DNA of 6,325 nt from Bacteroidota bacterium (GTDB taxonomy: Bacteria; Bacteroidota; Bacteroidia; Bacteroidales; VadinHA17), in contig DAOVLD010000111.1 in NCBI GenBank assembly GCA_030631445.1, positions 1 through 6,325 of the forward strand, written 5' to 3'. Below the pieces are notes generated by a model. That model was not told the DNA's origin and made no database searches. It was given only the letters and a program-made list of their open reading frames with translations. Numbering within the stretch: the first letter of the stretch is position 1; every line of letters begins with the position of its first letter. The translations under genes were made by a program, and so were the position numbers. Shown here one piece after another: positions 1-4,766 of this stretch.

Positions 1-557
1 ACCCAGGGACATTGTTTCGAATAGATAATCGTTAGTCCTTTATATTTTTCCAATTCAGCTTCCCTGTTATTTAGTGAGGGTAAAGGCCCTTCTCCGAATT
101 GTTTAACCAATAATTGCTCTTTCCCTGATTCTGCTATTATACTATAATCATACTTAATAAATATCTCTTTATTAGCCATAAAAGATTTATTGCTTGTTAC
201 TACAGCAACACCCAGCATATCTTTTCCATCCCTTTCAACCTCATCAATTAATAAACTTCCTAATCCCTTGTGTTGATATTTTTTTCCATTCGTCCAAAGA
301 CAATGGATAAACATATATCCTTTTGCTTTAACTGATCGCCAACAATGTTCTCCAGGGATATATTCAATAAATCCAACTGGTTTCTTCTCGCCTTTTAAAT
401 ATAACAGCCTTGTTCTCAATCCATTTTCATATTGTTCTTTAAGCCAATCGATCTTTTTATAATAAAACTCATGTTTTGAATTTATGAAACAAATTACCTG
501 GGGATGTTCTGAAATGTTATCAATTGTTACTTCGATAATTGTAGTTTCTAAACTCAT
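1..557 (-). CDS. GNAT-family N-acetyltransferase with YoaP-like C-terminal domain (3' end cut by window edge)
   Basis: Translating the minus strand from the ATG at 555-557 gives 185 uninterrupted codons to the window edge; the stop is not visible. An in-frame TAG at 564-566, three codons upstream, fixes this ATG as the first possible start. Residues 95-100 read QHKGLG, the Q/RxxGxG/A acetyl-CoA pyrophosphate-binding loop of GNAT enzymes, followed by a helix (SLLIDEVERD). The preceding strand YMFIHCLWT matches the expected beta-4 position. The last residues, TIIYSKQCPW, start a second small domain with a thioredoxin-like strand and a Cys-Pro-aromatic motif. I recognise this as the YoaP-like domain found C-terminal to GNAT in Bacillus YoaP-type proteins. 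Such proteins are about 250 residues, so some 65 are probably missing. The acetylated substrate is unknown. No clear Shine-Dalgarno precedes the start. Repeat copy A lies in its 5' region. Confidence 0.88.
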   Translation of the reverse strand, partial: MSLETTIIEVTIDNISEHPQVICFINSKHEFYYKKIDWLKEQYENGLRTRLLYLKGEKKPVGFIEYIPGEHCWRSVKAKGYMFIHCLWTNGKKYQHKGLGSLLIDEVERDGKDMLGVAVVTSNKSFMANKEIFIKYDYSIIAESGKEQLLVKQFGEGPLPSLNNREAELEKYKGLTIIYSKQCPW

Positions 558-622
558 TTCACCCTATTTTCAATTTACAAATTTGATTGTGTTATTGTGT
601 TACTTGTTTTGAAAACATAACA

Positions 623-793
623 TTATATTCTACCGCAAATTACCGTATAATACTCATATATTCAAATATAAACGAATTCTATATAATACTCCTTTTTTTT
701 ATAAATATAATATCCGGAGCCCGTTTGACACACTTCCTGTTTTTCTTAATTAAATTCCCGGGTTTTGTAAGAGTTTGTATTTCTGTATTATAC
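623..793 (-). repeat. Intergenic repeat, copy A
   Basis: This 171-bp segment aligns with 1921-2090 at about 82% identity by hand count, with one 1-bp length difference in a T tract. The strand is given relative to the downstream gene (GNAT-YoaP, start 557), since the repeat lies in its 5' region. The most conserved blocks are ATTCTATATAATACTCC, ATCCGGAGCCCGTTTGA and TTTGTATTTC. The 9-mer GTATAATAC at 645-653 is the exact reverse complement of GTATTATAC at 785-793, so the inner 149 bp are bounded by inverted repeats. ATAATACTC also occurs as a direct repeat 36 bp apart (647 and 683). The end nearest the gene (625-644) is shared with copies B and C. It may be a promoter or regulatory module, an RNA leader, or a MITE-like element; no coding potential is seen. 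Confidence 0.85.
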
Positions 794-839
794 TATTGTC
801 AAATTAAAAGTAAAAAATATGCCATGTTTACCCCATTGG

Positions 840-860
840 AAAAAAAATCCTGCGGGATTT
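840..860 (-). terminator. Rho-independent terminator on the minus strand
   Basis: Read on the minus strand, the stem AAATCC/GGATTT (6 bp) closes a CGCA tetraloop and runs directly into T residues (eight Ts counting those in the stem). This is a standard intrinsic terminator in the right orientation for the acetyltransferase that ends at 1136, though about 275 nt beyond its stop codon. Exact 10-bp direct repeats TTTACCCCAT (827-836 and 858-867) flank it. On the plus strand no T run follows the hairpin, so it should work in one direction only. Confidence 0.65.
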
Positions 861-920
861 ACCCCATGTAATTCTTTTTATTTCATCGGGGTGAAATTTG
901 AGGTACGAAAACATTTCACC
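861..920 (-). other. Two overlapping hairpins upstream of the terminator
   Basis: A perfect 8-bp inverted repeat, GGTGAAAT (890-897) and ATTTCACC (913-920), encloses a 15-nt loop. A second stem pairs ACCCCATG (861-868) with CAT-C-GGGGT (884-892), with one bulged base. The two share bases 890-892 and so compete. With the terminator at 840-860 they make the 3' tail of the minus-strand transcript unusually structured. This could be a 3' UTR fold or the end of a small RNA. Only the base complementarity is seen; function is unknown. Confidence 0.4.
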
Positions 921-1135
921 AGGGAAGGAGTATATTTTACTGTGGGCAAAAGATAAAAGTGTTAAAAATTACTTTTATCTGTTTTTTGAAAGCATTACTG
1001 GTAATTTCTTCTCTCTTTTTGGTCGATCAATAAAGCAATATTCCTTCGTGTGTCCCGGGGCTTTTATAATAGGATCATATGGTATTGATGAAAGATGGCA
1101 GTTGGACCGGTTGCTTGCGGTTGGTGAAATTGTTG
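921..1135. other. Non-coding stretch downstream of the acetyltransferase; no supported gene
   Basis: Between the acetyltransferase stop (1136) and the hairpin cluster I see no gene I can support. Open frames exist on both strands. The plus-strand one (898-1215) starts with TTG, lacks a convincing ribosome binding site and runs into the antisense of the acetyltransferase C-terminus. If the terminator at 840-860 is the real end, this stretch is transcribed as a long 3' UTR or as a small RNA. Confidence 0.45.
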
Positions 1136-1732
1136 TTACCGGCGTATTCTCGAATCGGATATTTGAAAGAAAGTTTCCATTTCTTTCCACAATTCCTTTA
1201 AATTGCATCTCATAATTATCAGATCATGACTCTTTCCTTTCAGGTCTTTTACGTGATTAGGTAATATAATTTCTTCATGAAATCCTAATTTCCTGAAGAT
1301 TTTCTTAGCCCCAATTTGAGCCCTCATCATCCTGACAACTATTTCTTCCAGTTTTTCCGCAGCAGCAAGATGATAGAGTTCCCGGGCAATGATCATTCCA
1401 AGTCCTTTTTTCTGGAAATTATCGGCAACAATAATTCGCATCTCACCAATGTGTTCTTCCCATCCATGATGACTTAATTCAAGTGCACCATCAGCAATGA
1501 TTTTGTCTTTACAGGTAGCTACAATTCTGCGAACCTGACCTGATTTTATTTGTTCGATCCGTTTTTTAACATTTTCTTTCCGGGTAACATCCATACGAAG
1601 AAAACGACGTTCTTTTTCTTTGAGAGATTCGAAAAAATCCAACGACAGTTCAAGATCATTATGTTTCATTGCCCGCACAATAATTTTAGTGCCGTCTTTA
1701 AGTGCTAATTGTTTTGTTTTACTTTCTTTCAT
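1136..1732 (-). CDS. GNAT-family N-acetyltransferase (198 aa)
   Basis: This is a single-domain acetyltransferase that should transfer an acetyl group from acetyl-CoA to an amine. From the chosen start, residues 7-21 (KQLALKDGTKIIVRA) resemble the opening of GNAT domains such as that of the protein acetyltransferase Pat/PatZ. Residues 98-112 carry beta-4 (MRIIVAD) and the acetyl-CoA loop QKKGLG. RMMRAQIGAKKIFRKLGF (134-151) is the usual late GNAT helix-strand region. I chose ATG 1730-1732 because GGAGGAG lies five bases upstream; a start 13 codons earlier has no such site. The C-terminal ELWKEMETFF helix looks genuine, supporting the stop at 1136. Repeat copy B lies upstream and an intrinsic terminator about 275 nt downstream. 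The substrate is unknown; protein lysine acetylation is possible by resemblance only. Confidence 0.92.
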   Translation of the reverse strand: MKESKTKQLALKDGTKIIVRAMKHNDLELSLDFFESLKEKERRFLRMDVTRKENVKKRIEQIKSGQVRRIVATCKDKIIADGALELSHHGWEEHIGEMRIIVADNFQKKGLGMIIARELYHLAAAEKLEEIVVRMMRAQIGAKKIFRKLGFHEEIILPNHVKDLKGKSHDLIIMRCNLKELWKEMETFFQISDSRIRR

Positions 1733-1737
1733 GATAA

Positions 1738-1744
1738 CTCCTCC
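1738..1744 (-). promoter_or_regulatory. Strong Shine-Dalgarno sequence for the 198-aa acetyltransferase
   Basis: GGAGGAG on the minus strand lies five bases before ATG 1730-1732 and decides the start. It stands out because the other genes here have A/T-rich leaders without a good site at normal spacing. Confidence 0.8.
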
Positions 1745-1831
1745 AGTATTTGAATGATCAAACCTATACAATCATTTGAATCATGGTATTAATTCCTATA
1801 TAAAAATAATAGATATTTTTAACGTTTGAAA

Positions 1832-1894
1832 ATTGATTTAGATTATTATCAATCTGCAAATTAATATCAGTTTCATAAAAATCAATCTTGATTT
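1832..1894. promoter_or_regulatory. Two dyads in the acetyltransferase leader, possible operator
   Basis: AAATCAA-TC-TTGATTT (1879-1894) is a perfect 16-bp dyad, and ATTGAT (1832-1837) is mirrored by ATCAAT (1848-1853). Both use the same TTGAT/ATCAA half-site. They lie between repeat copy B and the acetyltransferase start, where an operator or RNA hairpins would fit. AT-rich DNA makes such dyads common, so this is weak. Confidence 0.25.
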
Positions 1895-1920
1895 GGAGAG
1901 GTGGGGGATGAGGTAAAACT

Positions 1921-2090
1921 TTATATTCTATTGCAGATTTCCATATAATACTCATTTATCCAAGTAAAAACAGATTCTATATAATACTCCTTTTTTAATA
2001 AATATTATATCCGGAGCCCGTTTGATGCACTTATTGTTTTCCACACTTATTTATTCAAGTTTTGTAAGATTTTGTATTTCGGTATTATAT
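1921..2090 (-). repeat. Intergenic repeat, copy B
   Basis: This is the second copy of the element at 623-793, in the same orientation relative to its downstream gene (the acetyltransferase starting at 1732). The first 70 bp align without gaps (11 mismatches by hand count) and the last 80 bp align without gaps (18 mismatches). The bounding inverted repeat is kept: ATATAATAC (1943-1951) against GTATTATAT (2082-2090), extended to 10 bp by C1942 and G2091. Copy A has G-C where this copy has A-T at the outer pair, so complementarity was maintained through a double change. The direct repeat ATAATACTC is again 36 bp apart. Confidence 0.85.
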
Positions 2091-2228
2091 GATTTTTGTT
2101 TCCAATAAACTACTTTCTAAGTATTGTGTAGACATTCTTTCGGGACGGGATACAATGTTACGGGTTACTGGTTTCGTGTTATGGGTTGATGCAAGTTTCT
2201 CCACTGTTCACCCCTTCGCTCTTTACGT

Positions 2229-2272
2229 TAATGACTACCTAATGACAACTTAATGACCACCTATTGACTGTT
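2229..2272. repeat. Four-unit 11-bp imperfect tandem repeat
   Basis: Successive units are TAATGACTACC, TAATGACAACT, TAATGACCACC and TATTGACTGTT, consensus TAATGACNACY. The 11-bp period is close to one DNA turn, so each unit presents the same face. It lies in gene-free DNA about 140 bp beyond the outer end of repeat copy B. Replication slippage is the simplest origin; a protein-binding array is possible but unsupported. Confidence 0.7.
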
Positions 2273-2372
2273 ATACTTCATGCTATTTACTTCTTTTCTC
2301 TGTCTTCCAGTTTTCTGCGTAGTATTGTTTAAAATTTAATTACGTTATTATATTCACGAAATTTGTCGAACC

Positions 2373-2407
2373 AAAAAAATATATTCAATTGTCTGTTTTT
2401 TAATTGA
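2373..2407 (-). terminator. Weak candidate terminator after the coiled-coil genes and peptidase remnant
   Basis: On the minus strand, TCAATT and AATTGA pair across an 11-nt loop, and after ATATA a run of seven Ts follows. The position, 50-85 nt past the stop at 2457, is right for ending the coiled-coil transcript. The all-AT-biased 6-bp stem and the gap before the T run make it weak. Confidence 0.3.
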
Positions 2408-2456
2408 GTGAGCGGTCTGACCGGACTATGGCATGGGAGAGGTACTAATAAATAAA

Positions 2457-2642
2457 TCACCTTTCTTTTTGCGGCTCCGGCAGTGGTTTTCTGGTCAGGA
2501 GGTTATTACGCATTGCTGTAGGATAAACCAGGGCTGCAACAATAACTGCATTGTGCTTCATATCATTCATTAGCAGTCTTTCGTAGGTATCCATGTTGGT
2601 ATGATAACCACGTCCGTATTCAATCGTCCAGACCTTCTTCAT
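2457..2642 (-). pseudogene. C-terminal remnant of an M28-family zinc metallopeptidase
   Basis: From ATG 2640-2642 the minus strand encodes about 61 residues, beginning KKVWTIEYGRGYHTNMDT and ending RKPLPEPQKER. The YHTNMDTYERL segment followed by a helix (AVIVAALVYPTAMRN) and RKPLP is what I recognise as the C-terminal end of M28 peptidases of the Bacteroidota type. The His in YHT corresponds to the last zinc ligand of that fold. The rest of the peptidase, several hundred residues with the other ligands, is absent: upstream DNA instead encodes the coiled-coil protein ending at 2620, in another frame. The open frame reaches back to 2720, but that part only shadows the coiled-coil gene. The remnant is therefore a truncated scrap joined at about 2640-2650. 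A 61-residue translated peptide cannot be excluded. Confidence 0.72.
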
Positions 2643-2937
2643 AGCCTTTTCTATACTCTTCTTTTGCTTTTCTAAATGTTTTCTTAATCGATCCCCAAAC
2701 GTTTCCGGCTTCTTCTCCAATCACTTCCCATGTGTTTCCATCGGATTCTCTGACCCTTTTTATTTTTTCCCGGATCATATCCCGTTTATTATGAATATCC
2801 TTTATTTTCTCTTCGTATTTTCTTCTTGTTTCCGTATCAGCATTTTTCATACTGATATCCAATGCTTCCAGGTAGGTATTCAGTCTTTCAAACTGTGCTT
2901 CAAGTGTTCTGATATATTGCACTTTTTTGTTAATCAT
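2620..2937 (-). CDS. Small coiled-coil protein, sll1863-like stress protein, second tandem copy (105 aa)
   Basis: This soluble, highly charged helical protein has no signal peptide or membrane segment. Residues 5-65 are continuous heptad-like helix rich in K, E and R. The C-terminal part (TWEVIGEEAGNVWGSIKKTFRKAKEEY) is amphipathic with two Trp, as in the sll1863-type stress response family. It aligns end to end with the protein at 3011-3322 (shared YI, L-A, KY-EK, and a Trp or Phe after the turn near residue 70), so the two are diverged tandem duplicates. The start ATG 2935-2937 has AAAGGA directly against it and GGAG 14 bases upstream. The last codons overlap the M28 peptidase scrap out of frame, so the native C-terminus may have been replaced by a few read-through residues (EEGLDD). 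Function beyond a stress association is unknown. Confidence 0.82.
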   Translation of the reverse strand: MINKKVQYIRTLEAQFERLNTYLEALDISMKNADTETRRKYEEKIKDIHNKRDMIREKIKRVRESDGNTWEVIGEEAGNVWGSIKKTFRKAKEEYRKGYEEGLDD

Positions 2938-2953
2938 TCCTTTAACTTTTAAC

Positions 2954-2970
2954 TCCTGAGGAATTCAGGA
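2954..2970 (-). promoter_or_regulatory. Hairpin in the spacer between the two coiled-coil genes
   Basis: TCCTGA and TCAGGA form a perfect 6-bp stem with a 5-nt loop in the 73-bp spacer. On the minus strand the 3' arm includes part of the only upstream GGAG, so the fold could limit ribosome access to the second gene or end transcription partially. No T run follows. Seen directly only as an inverted repeat. Confidence 0.3.
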
Positions 2971-3010
2971 AGTGAAACGGAGTTAAGCTCACAGCAGGTA
3001 ATTGGTCAGG

Positions 3011-3322
3011 TTAGGTCTTTTTTTCAGGATCTTCTTCAGAAAGCTTTGCGAATGTATCGTTAATTGCTTTGGTTAAATTTGACAGGCTATCCTCAATAAC
3101 ATCCTTTATTGAATTAAATTTTTCTTCATTTGCATCACGATAATCCCTGGCTTTTTGCTGAATTGATTCTTTTTTTGCACGTAATTCATCAGCTTTTTCA
3201 GTGTATTTTGTTTTTACATCCGTTTTTGCTTTTTCAGCTTTTGCTTCCAGTTTACTGATTTCGGCATCCCATTTTTTTAACCGGGCTGCCAGTTTGTCGA
3301 TATATTCTTCCCTGTTTCCCAT
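3011..3322 (-). CDS. Small coiled-coil protein, sll1863-like stress protein, first tandem copy (103 aa)
   Basis: The protein is almost entirely helical and charged. Residues 5-65 (from YIDKLAARLKKWDAEISKLE on) give a long heptad pattern with Leu, Ile and Ala at core positions. A second helix, SIKDVIEDSLSNLTKAINDTFAKL (71-94), is amphipathic. The KWDAEISKLEAKAEKA opening and two-helix layout match what I recall of the sll1863 family of roughly 100-residue stress-response proteins, common beside redox and osmotic-stress genes. There is no signal peptide, transmembrane helix or cysteine, which points to a cytoplasmic structural or scaffolding role rather than catalysis. It is the first of two tandem paralogues, 73 bp apart and probably co-transcribed. 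The A/T-rich leader lacks a Shine-Dalgarno, and repeat copy C lies 140-200 bp upstream. The exact biochemical role is unknown. Confidence 0.85.
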   Translation of the reverse strand: MGNREEYIDKLAARLKKWDAEISKLEAKAEKAKTDVKTKYTEKADELRAKKESIQQKARDYRDANEEKFNSIKDVIEDSLSNLTKAINDTFAKLSEEDPEKKT

Positions 3323-3558
3323 AATACATATATTTAATTGTTAAACTTCAGGATATTTTCTATACTATATTTCTATTCTAAATTTTCAATATCTGCTAAA
3401 TCCTGGTGTCTTCCTGTGGCATAGCTGAATTTCTTTTATCTCCTTGTTTGTTATAAAGCAATAATATTCTAATGCAAATTACCATTTAATTCCATAAAAT
3501 GCAATAAAAACGTATTCCTAAGAAACAGTTTTCTTCTTAATACAAAAACAGGCACAGG
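3323..3558. other. Spacer between flavodiiron and coiled-coil genes
   Basis: No gene is seen. Repeat copy C occupies 3462-3521. A small hairpin (AAGAAA 3520-3525 with TTTCTT 3530-3535) lies just past the flavodiiron stop and could be a poor terminator, but its T run is displaced by about nine bases. The remainder is AT-rich leader in which I could not fix a promoter. Confidence 0.5.
3462..3521 (-). repeat. Degenerate partial copy C of the intergenic repeat
   Basis: About 60 bp match the gene-proximal end of copies A and B in the same orientation relative to a downstream minus-strand gene (coiled-coil protein, start 3322). The segment 3464-3483 differs from 625-644 at two of 20 positions. Similarity continues more loosely through the AATAAAAACG stretch and then stops; the CCGGAGCCCG core and far inverted repeat are absent. 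Conservation of just this end suggests it holds the functional part, perhaps a promoter; read toward the genes the shared block is roughly GGTAATTTGC-NN-TAGAATAT. Confidence 0.6.
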
Positions 3559-4737
3559 TTACTTAAATCCATGCTCTTTGTGTTTGCTCGCAATGCTTTC
3601 AGCCAATTTATCAAGAGCTTTAAAATCATCCTCTAAAGGTACGCCTTTGGCAAGAACAGGTTCGATAACTTCTACTTTAAGATTAGGGATCATCCCTGCC
3701 AATATCTCTACAGTTTTATTTCCCCATCCGTACGAGCCGATAATGGATAGGAATTTGGCTTTAGGACGTAATGCGTTAGCCAGATATGTAGCATAAACGA
3801 CGTTAGGATGAGGACCTGTAAGAATGGTTGGCGTTCCAACAACGATTGTACCTGCATCAACAAGAGTTATTGCCAGTTTCCCTATATCAGTTACGGTTAA
3901 ATCAAATTTCTCAACAGAAACTCCCTTTTCTACAAGAGATGAGACAAGAAAATCGACCATTTGCTTTGTGCTGCTATGCATTGAAATATAAGGTATAACT
4001 ACCAGGTTCTTCGGTGCATCACCGATCCAGGCTTTATAGGCATCAATAATAAAGGATGGTTGTTGATAAATAGCACCGTGACTGGGGGCTATGATAGAGA
4101 TATCGTAAAGGGCGATTTTTTCCAGGTTCTTTTTGATAATATTTCGGAAAGGCATCATGATCTCGGCATAGTAACGTTTCGCTGCCTCGTAAATACGTCC
4201 TTCATCAGAAACATAGAGATCGGTTGTTGCAATATGAGAACCGAAAAAGTCACAACTGAACAAAATTTTATCTTCTTCCAGATAGGCAACCATTGTCTCC
4301 GGCCAGTGCACCCAGGGGGTGTATATGAATTTCAACGTCTTATCACCAAGTGAGATTGTTTCACCATCGTTAACAGTAATAATGGATTTTTCGGGTATAG
4401 GCATAAGATCCATAAGCATGTTTTTTGCTTTGGAACTGCAAATCAATTTTGCATCAGGGTATCTGGAGAGTACATTGGGAATGCTGCCTGAGTGATCCTG
4501 TTCCGCATGAAGTGAAACTACGTAATCGAGTTTAGGGACATTTTCAAGCTGCCCCAGCAGTTCATCAACCATAGATGGATCGACAGTATCAATCAGAACC
4601 GTCTTTTCACTGCCTTCAATAAGATAAGCGTTGTAACTTGTGCCGTCTGGTAGAGGGATCAGTGAGTCAAAGAGTCGTCTGTCCCAATCCACGGATCCCA
4701 TCCAATAAATTCTGTCTTTAATTTTTCTTGGTTTCAT
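3559..4737 (-). CDS. Class A flavodiiron protein (FprA/rubredoxin:oxygen oxidoreductase type, 392 aa)
   Basis: This cytoplasmic enzyme reduces O2 to water and/or NO to N2O at a non-haem di-iron site, taking electrons through FMN; it protects anaerobes. Residues 1-245 are the metallo-beta-lactamase-like domain. All seven expected iron-site residues are visible: H77, E79, D81 and H82 in HAEQDHSG, then H144 (WVHWPE), D163 (SCDFFG) and H220 (APSHG). Residues 246-385 form the flavodoxin-like domain, with the phosphate loop SMHSSTKQM (252-260), TPTILTGPHP (302-311) and IGSYGWG (333-339). About 392 residues with no C-terminal rubredoxin or flavin-reductase module makes it class A, so it needs an external donor such as rubredoxin; none is encoded here. 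Whether O2 or NO is preferred cannot be read from the sequence. The start follows an A/T-rich leader 29 bp after the M16 peptidase stop, suggesting co-transcription. Confidence 0.97.
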   Translation of the reverse strand: MKPRKIKDRIYWMGSVDWDRRLFDSLIPLPDGTSYNAYLIEGSEKTVLIDTVDPSMVDELLGQLENVPKLDYVVSLHAEQDHSGSIPNVLSRYPDAKLICSSKAKNMLMDLMPIPEKSIITVNDGETISLGDKTLKFIYTPWVHWPETMVAYLEEDKILFSCDFFGSHIATTDLYVSDEGRIYEAAKRYYAEIMMPFRNIIKKNLEKIALYDISIIAPSHGAIYQQPSFIIDAYKAWIGDAPKNLVVIPYISMHSSTKQMVDFLVSSLVEKGVSVEKFDLTVTDIGKLAITLVDAGTIVVGTPTILTGPHPNVVYATYLANALRPKAKFLSIIGSYGWGNKTVEILAGMIPNLKVEVIEPVLAKGVPLEDDFKALDKLAESIASKHKEHGFK

Positions 4738-4766
4738 AATATATTCTTTTTTTAATTTTTAGTGAT

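Larger units (their letters stand above)
2091..2456. other. Gene-free spacer with low-complexity repeats
   Basis: No coding frame can be supported here. The stretch holds a degenerate G/T-rich run (2157-2190, variants of TTACGGGT/TACTGGTT/TGGGTTGA), the four-unit 11-bp tandem repeat at 2229-2272 and a weak terminator candidate at 2373-2407. A short palindrome, CGGTC-T-GACCG (2409-2419), has no T run on either side. It probably includes the decayed remains of the DNA that once continued past the M28 peptidase scrap. Confidence 0.5.

Noticed and set aside
645..793. Repeat copies as an insertion sequence, integron attC site or CRISPR array
   Set aside because: No transposase, integrase or cas gene is present, attC-type RYYYAAC/GTTRRRY arms are not seen, and there are only three diverged, widely spaced copies with no spacer pattern.
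587..871. Plus-strand 94-codon frame
   Set aside because: It lies over repeat copy A and the terminator; the I/Y/F-rich translation reflects AT-rich DNA. Copy B does not keep the frame because of the 1-bp length difference.
975..1208. Minus-strand 77-codon frame overlapping the acetyltransferase end
   Set aside because: Its first third is the acetyltransferase C-terminus read in another frame. The rest lacks any recognisable pattern or hydrophobic periodicity of a folded protein.
898..1215. Plus-strand open frame of 105 codons
   Set aside because: It starts with TTG, has no ribosome binding site, ends as the antisense of the acetyltransferase C-terminus, and I recognise no family in it. The region is better explained as structured 3' UTR.
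1764..1955. Minus-strand 63-codon frame upstream of the acetyltransferase
   Set aside because: It runs from repeat copy B into the leader, has low-complexity I/N/Y-rich content and no ribosome binding site.
2409..2419. Palindrome CGGTC-T-GACCG as a terminator
   Set aside because: The stem is only 5 bp and no T run follows on either strand.
2643..2720. N-terminal 26 codons of the open frame that contains the M28 remnant
   Set aside because: This part (MEKKPETFGDRLRKHLEKQ) is an off-frame reading of the coiled-coil gene; peptidase similarity begins only near KKVWTIEYGRG.
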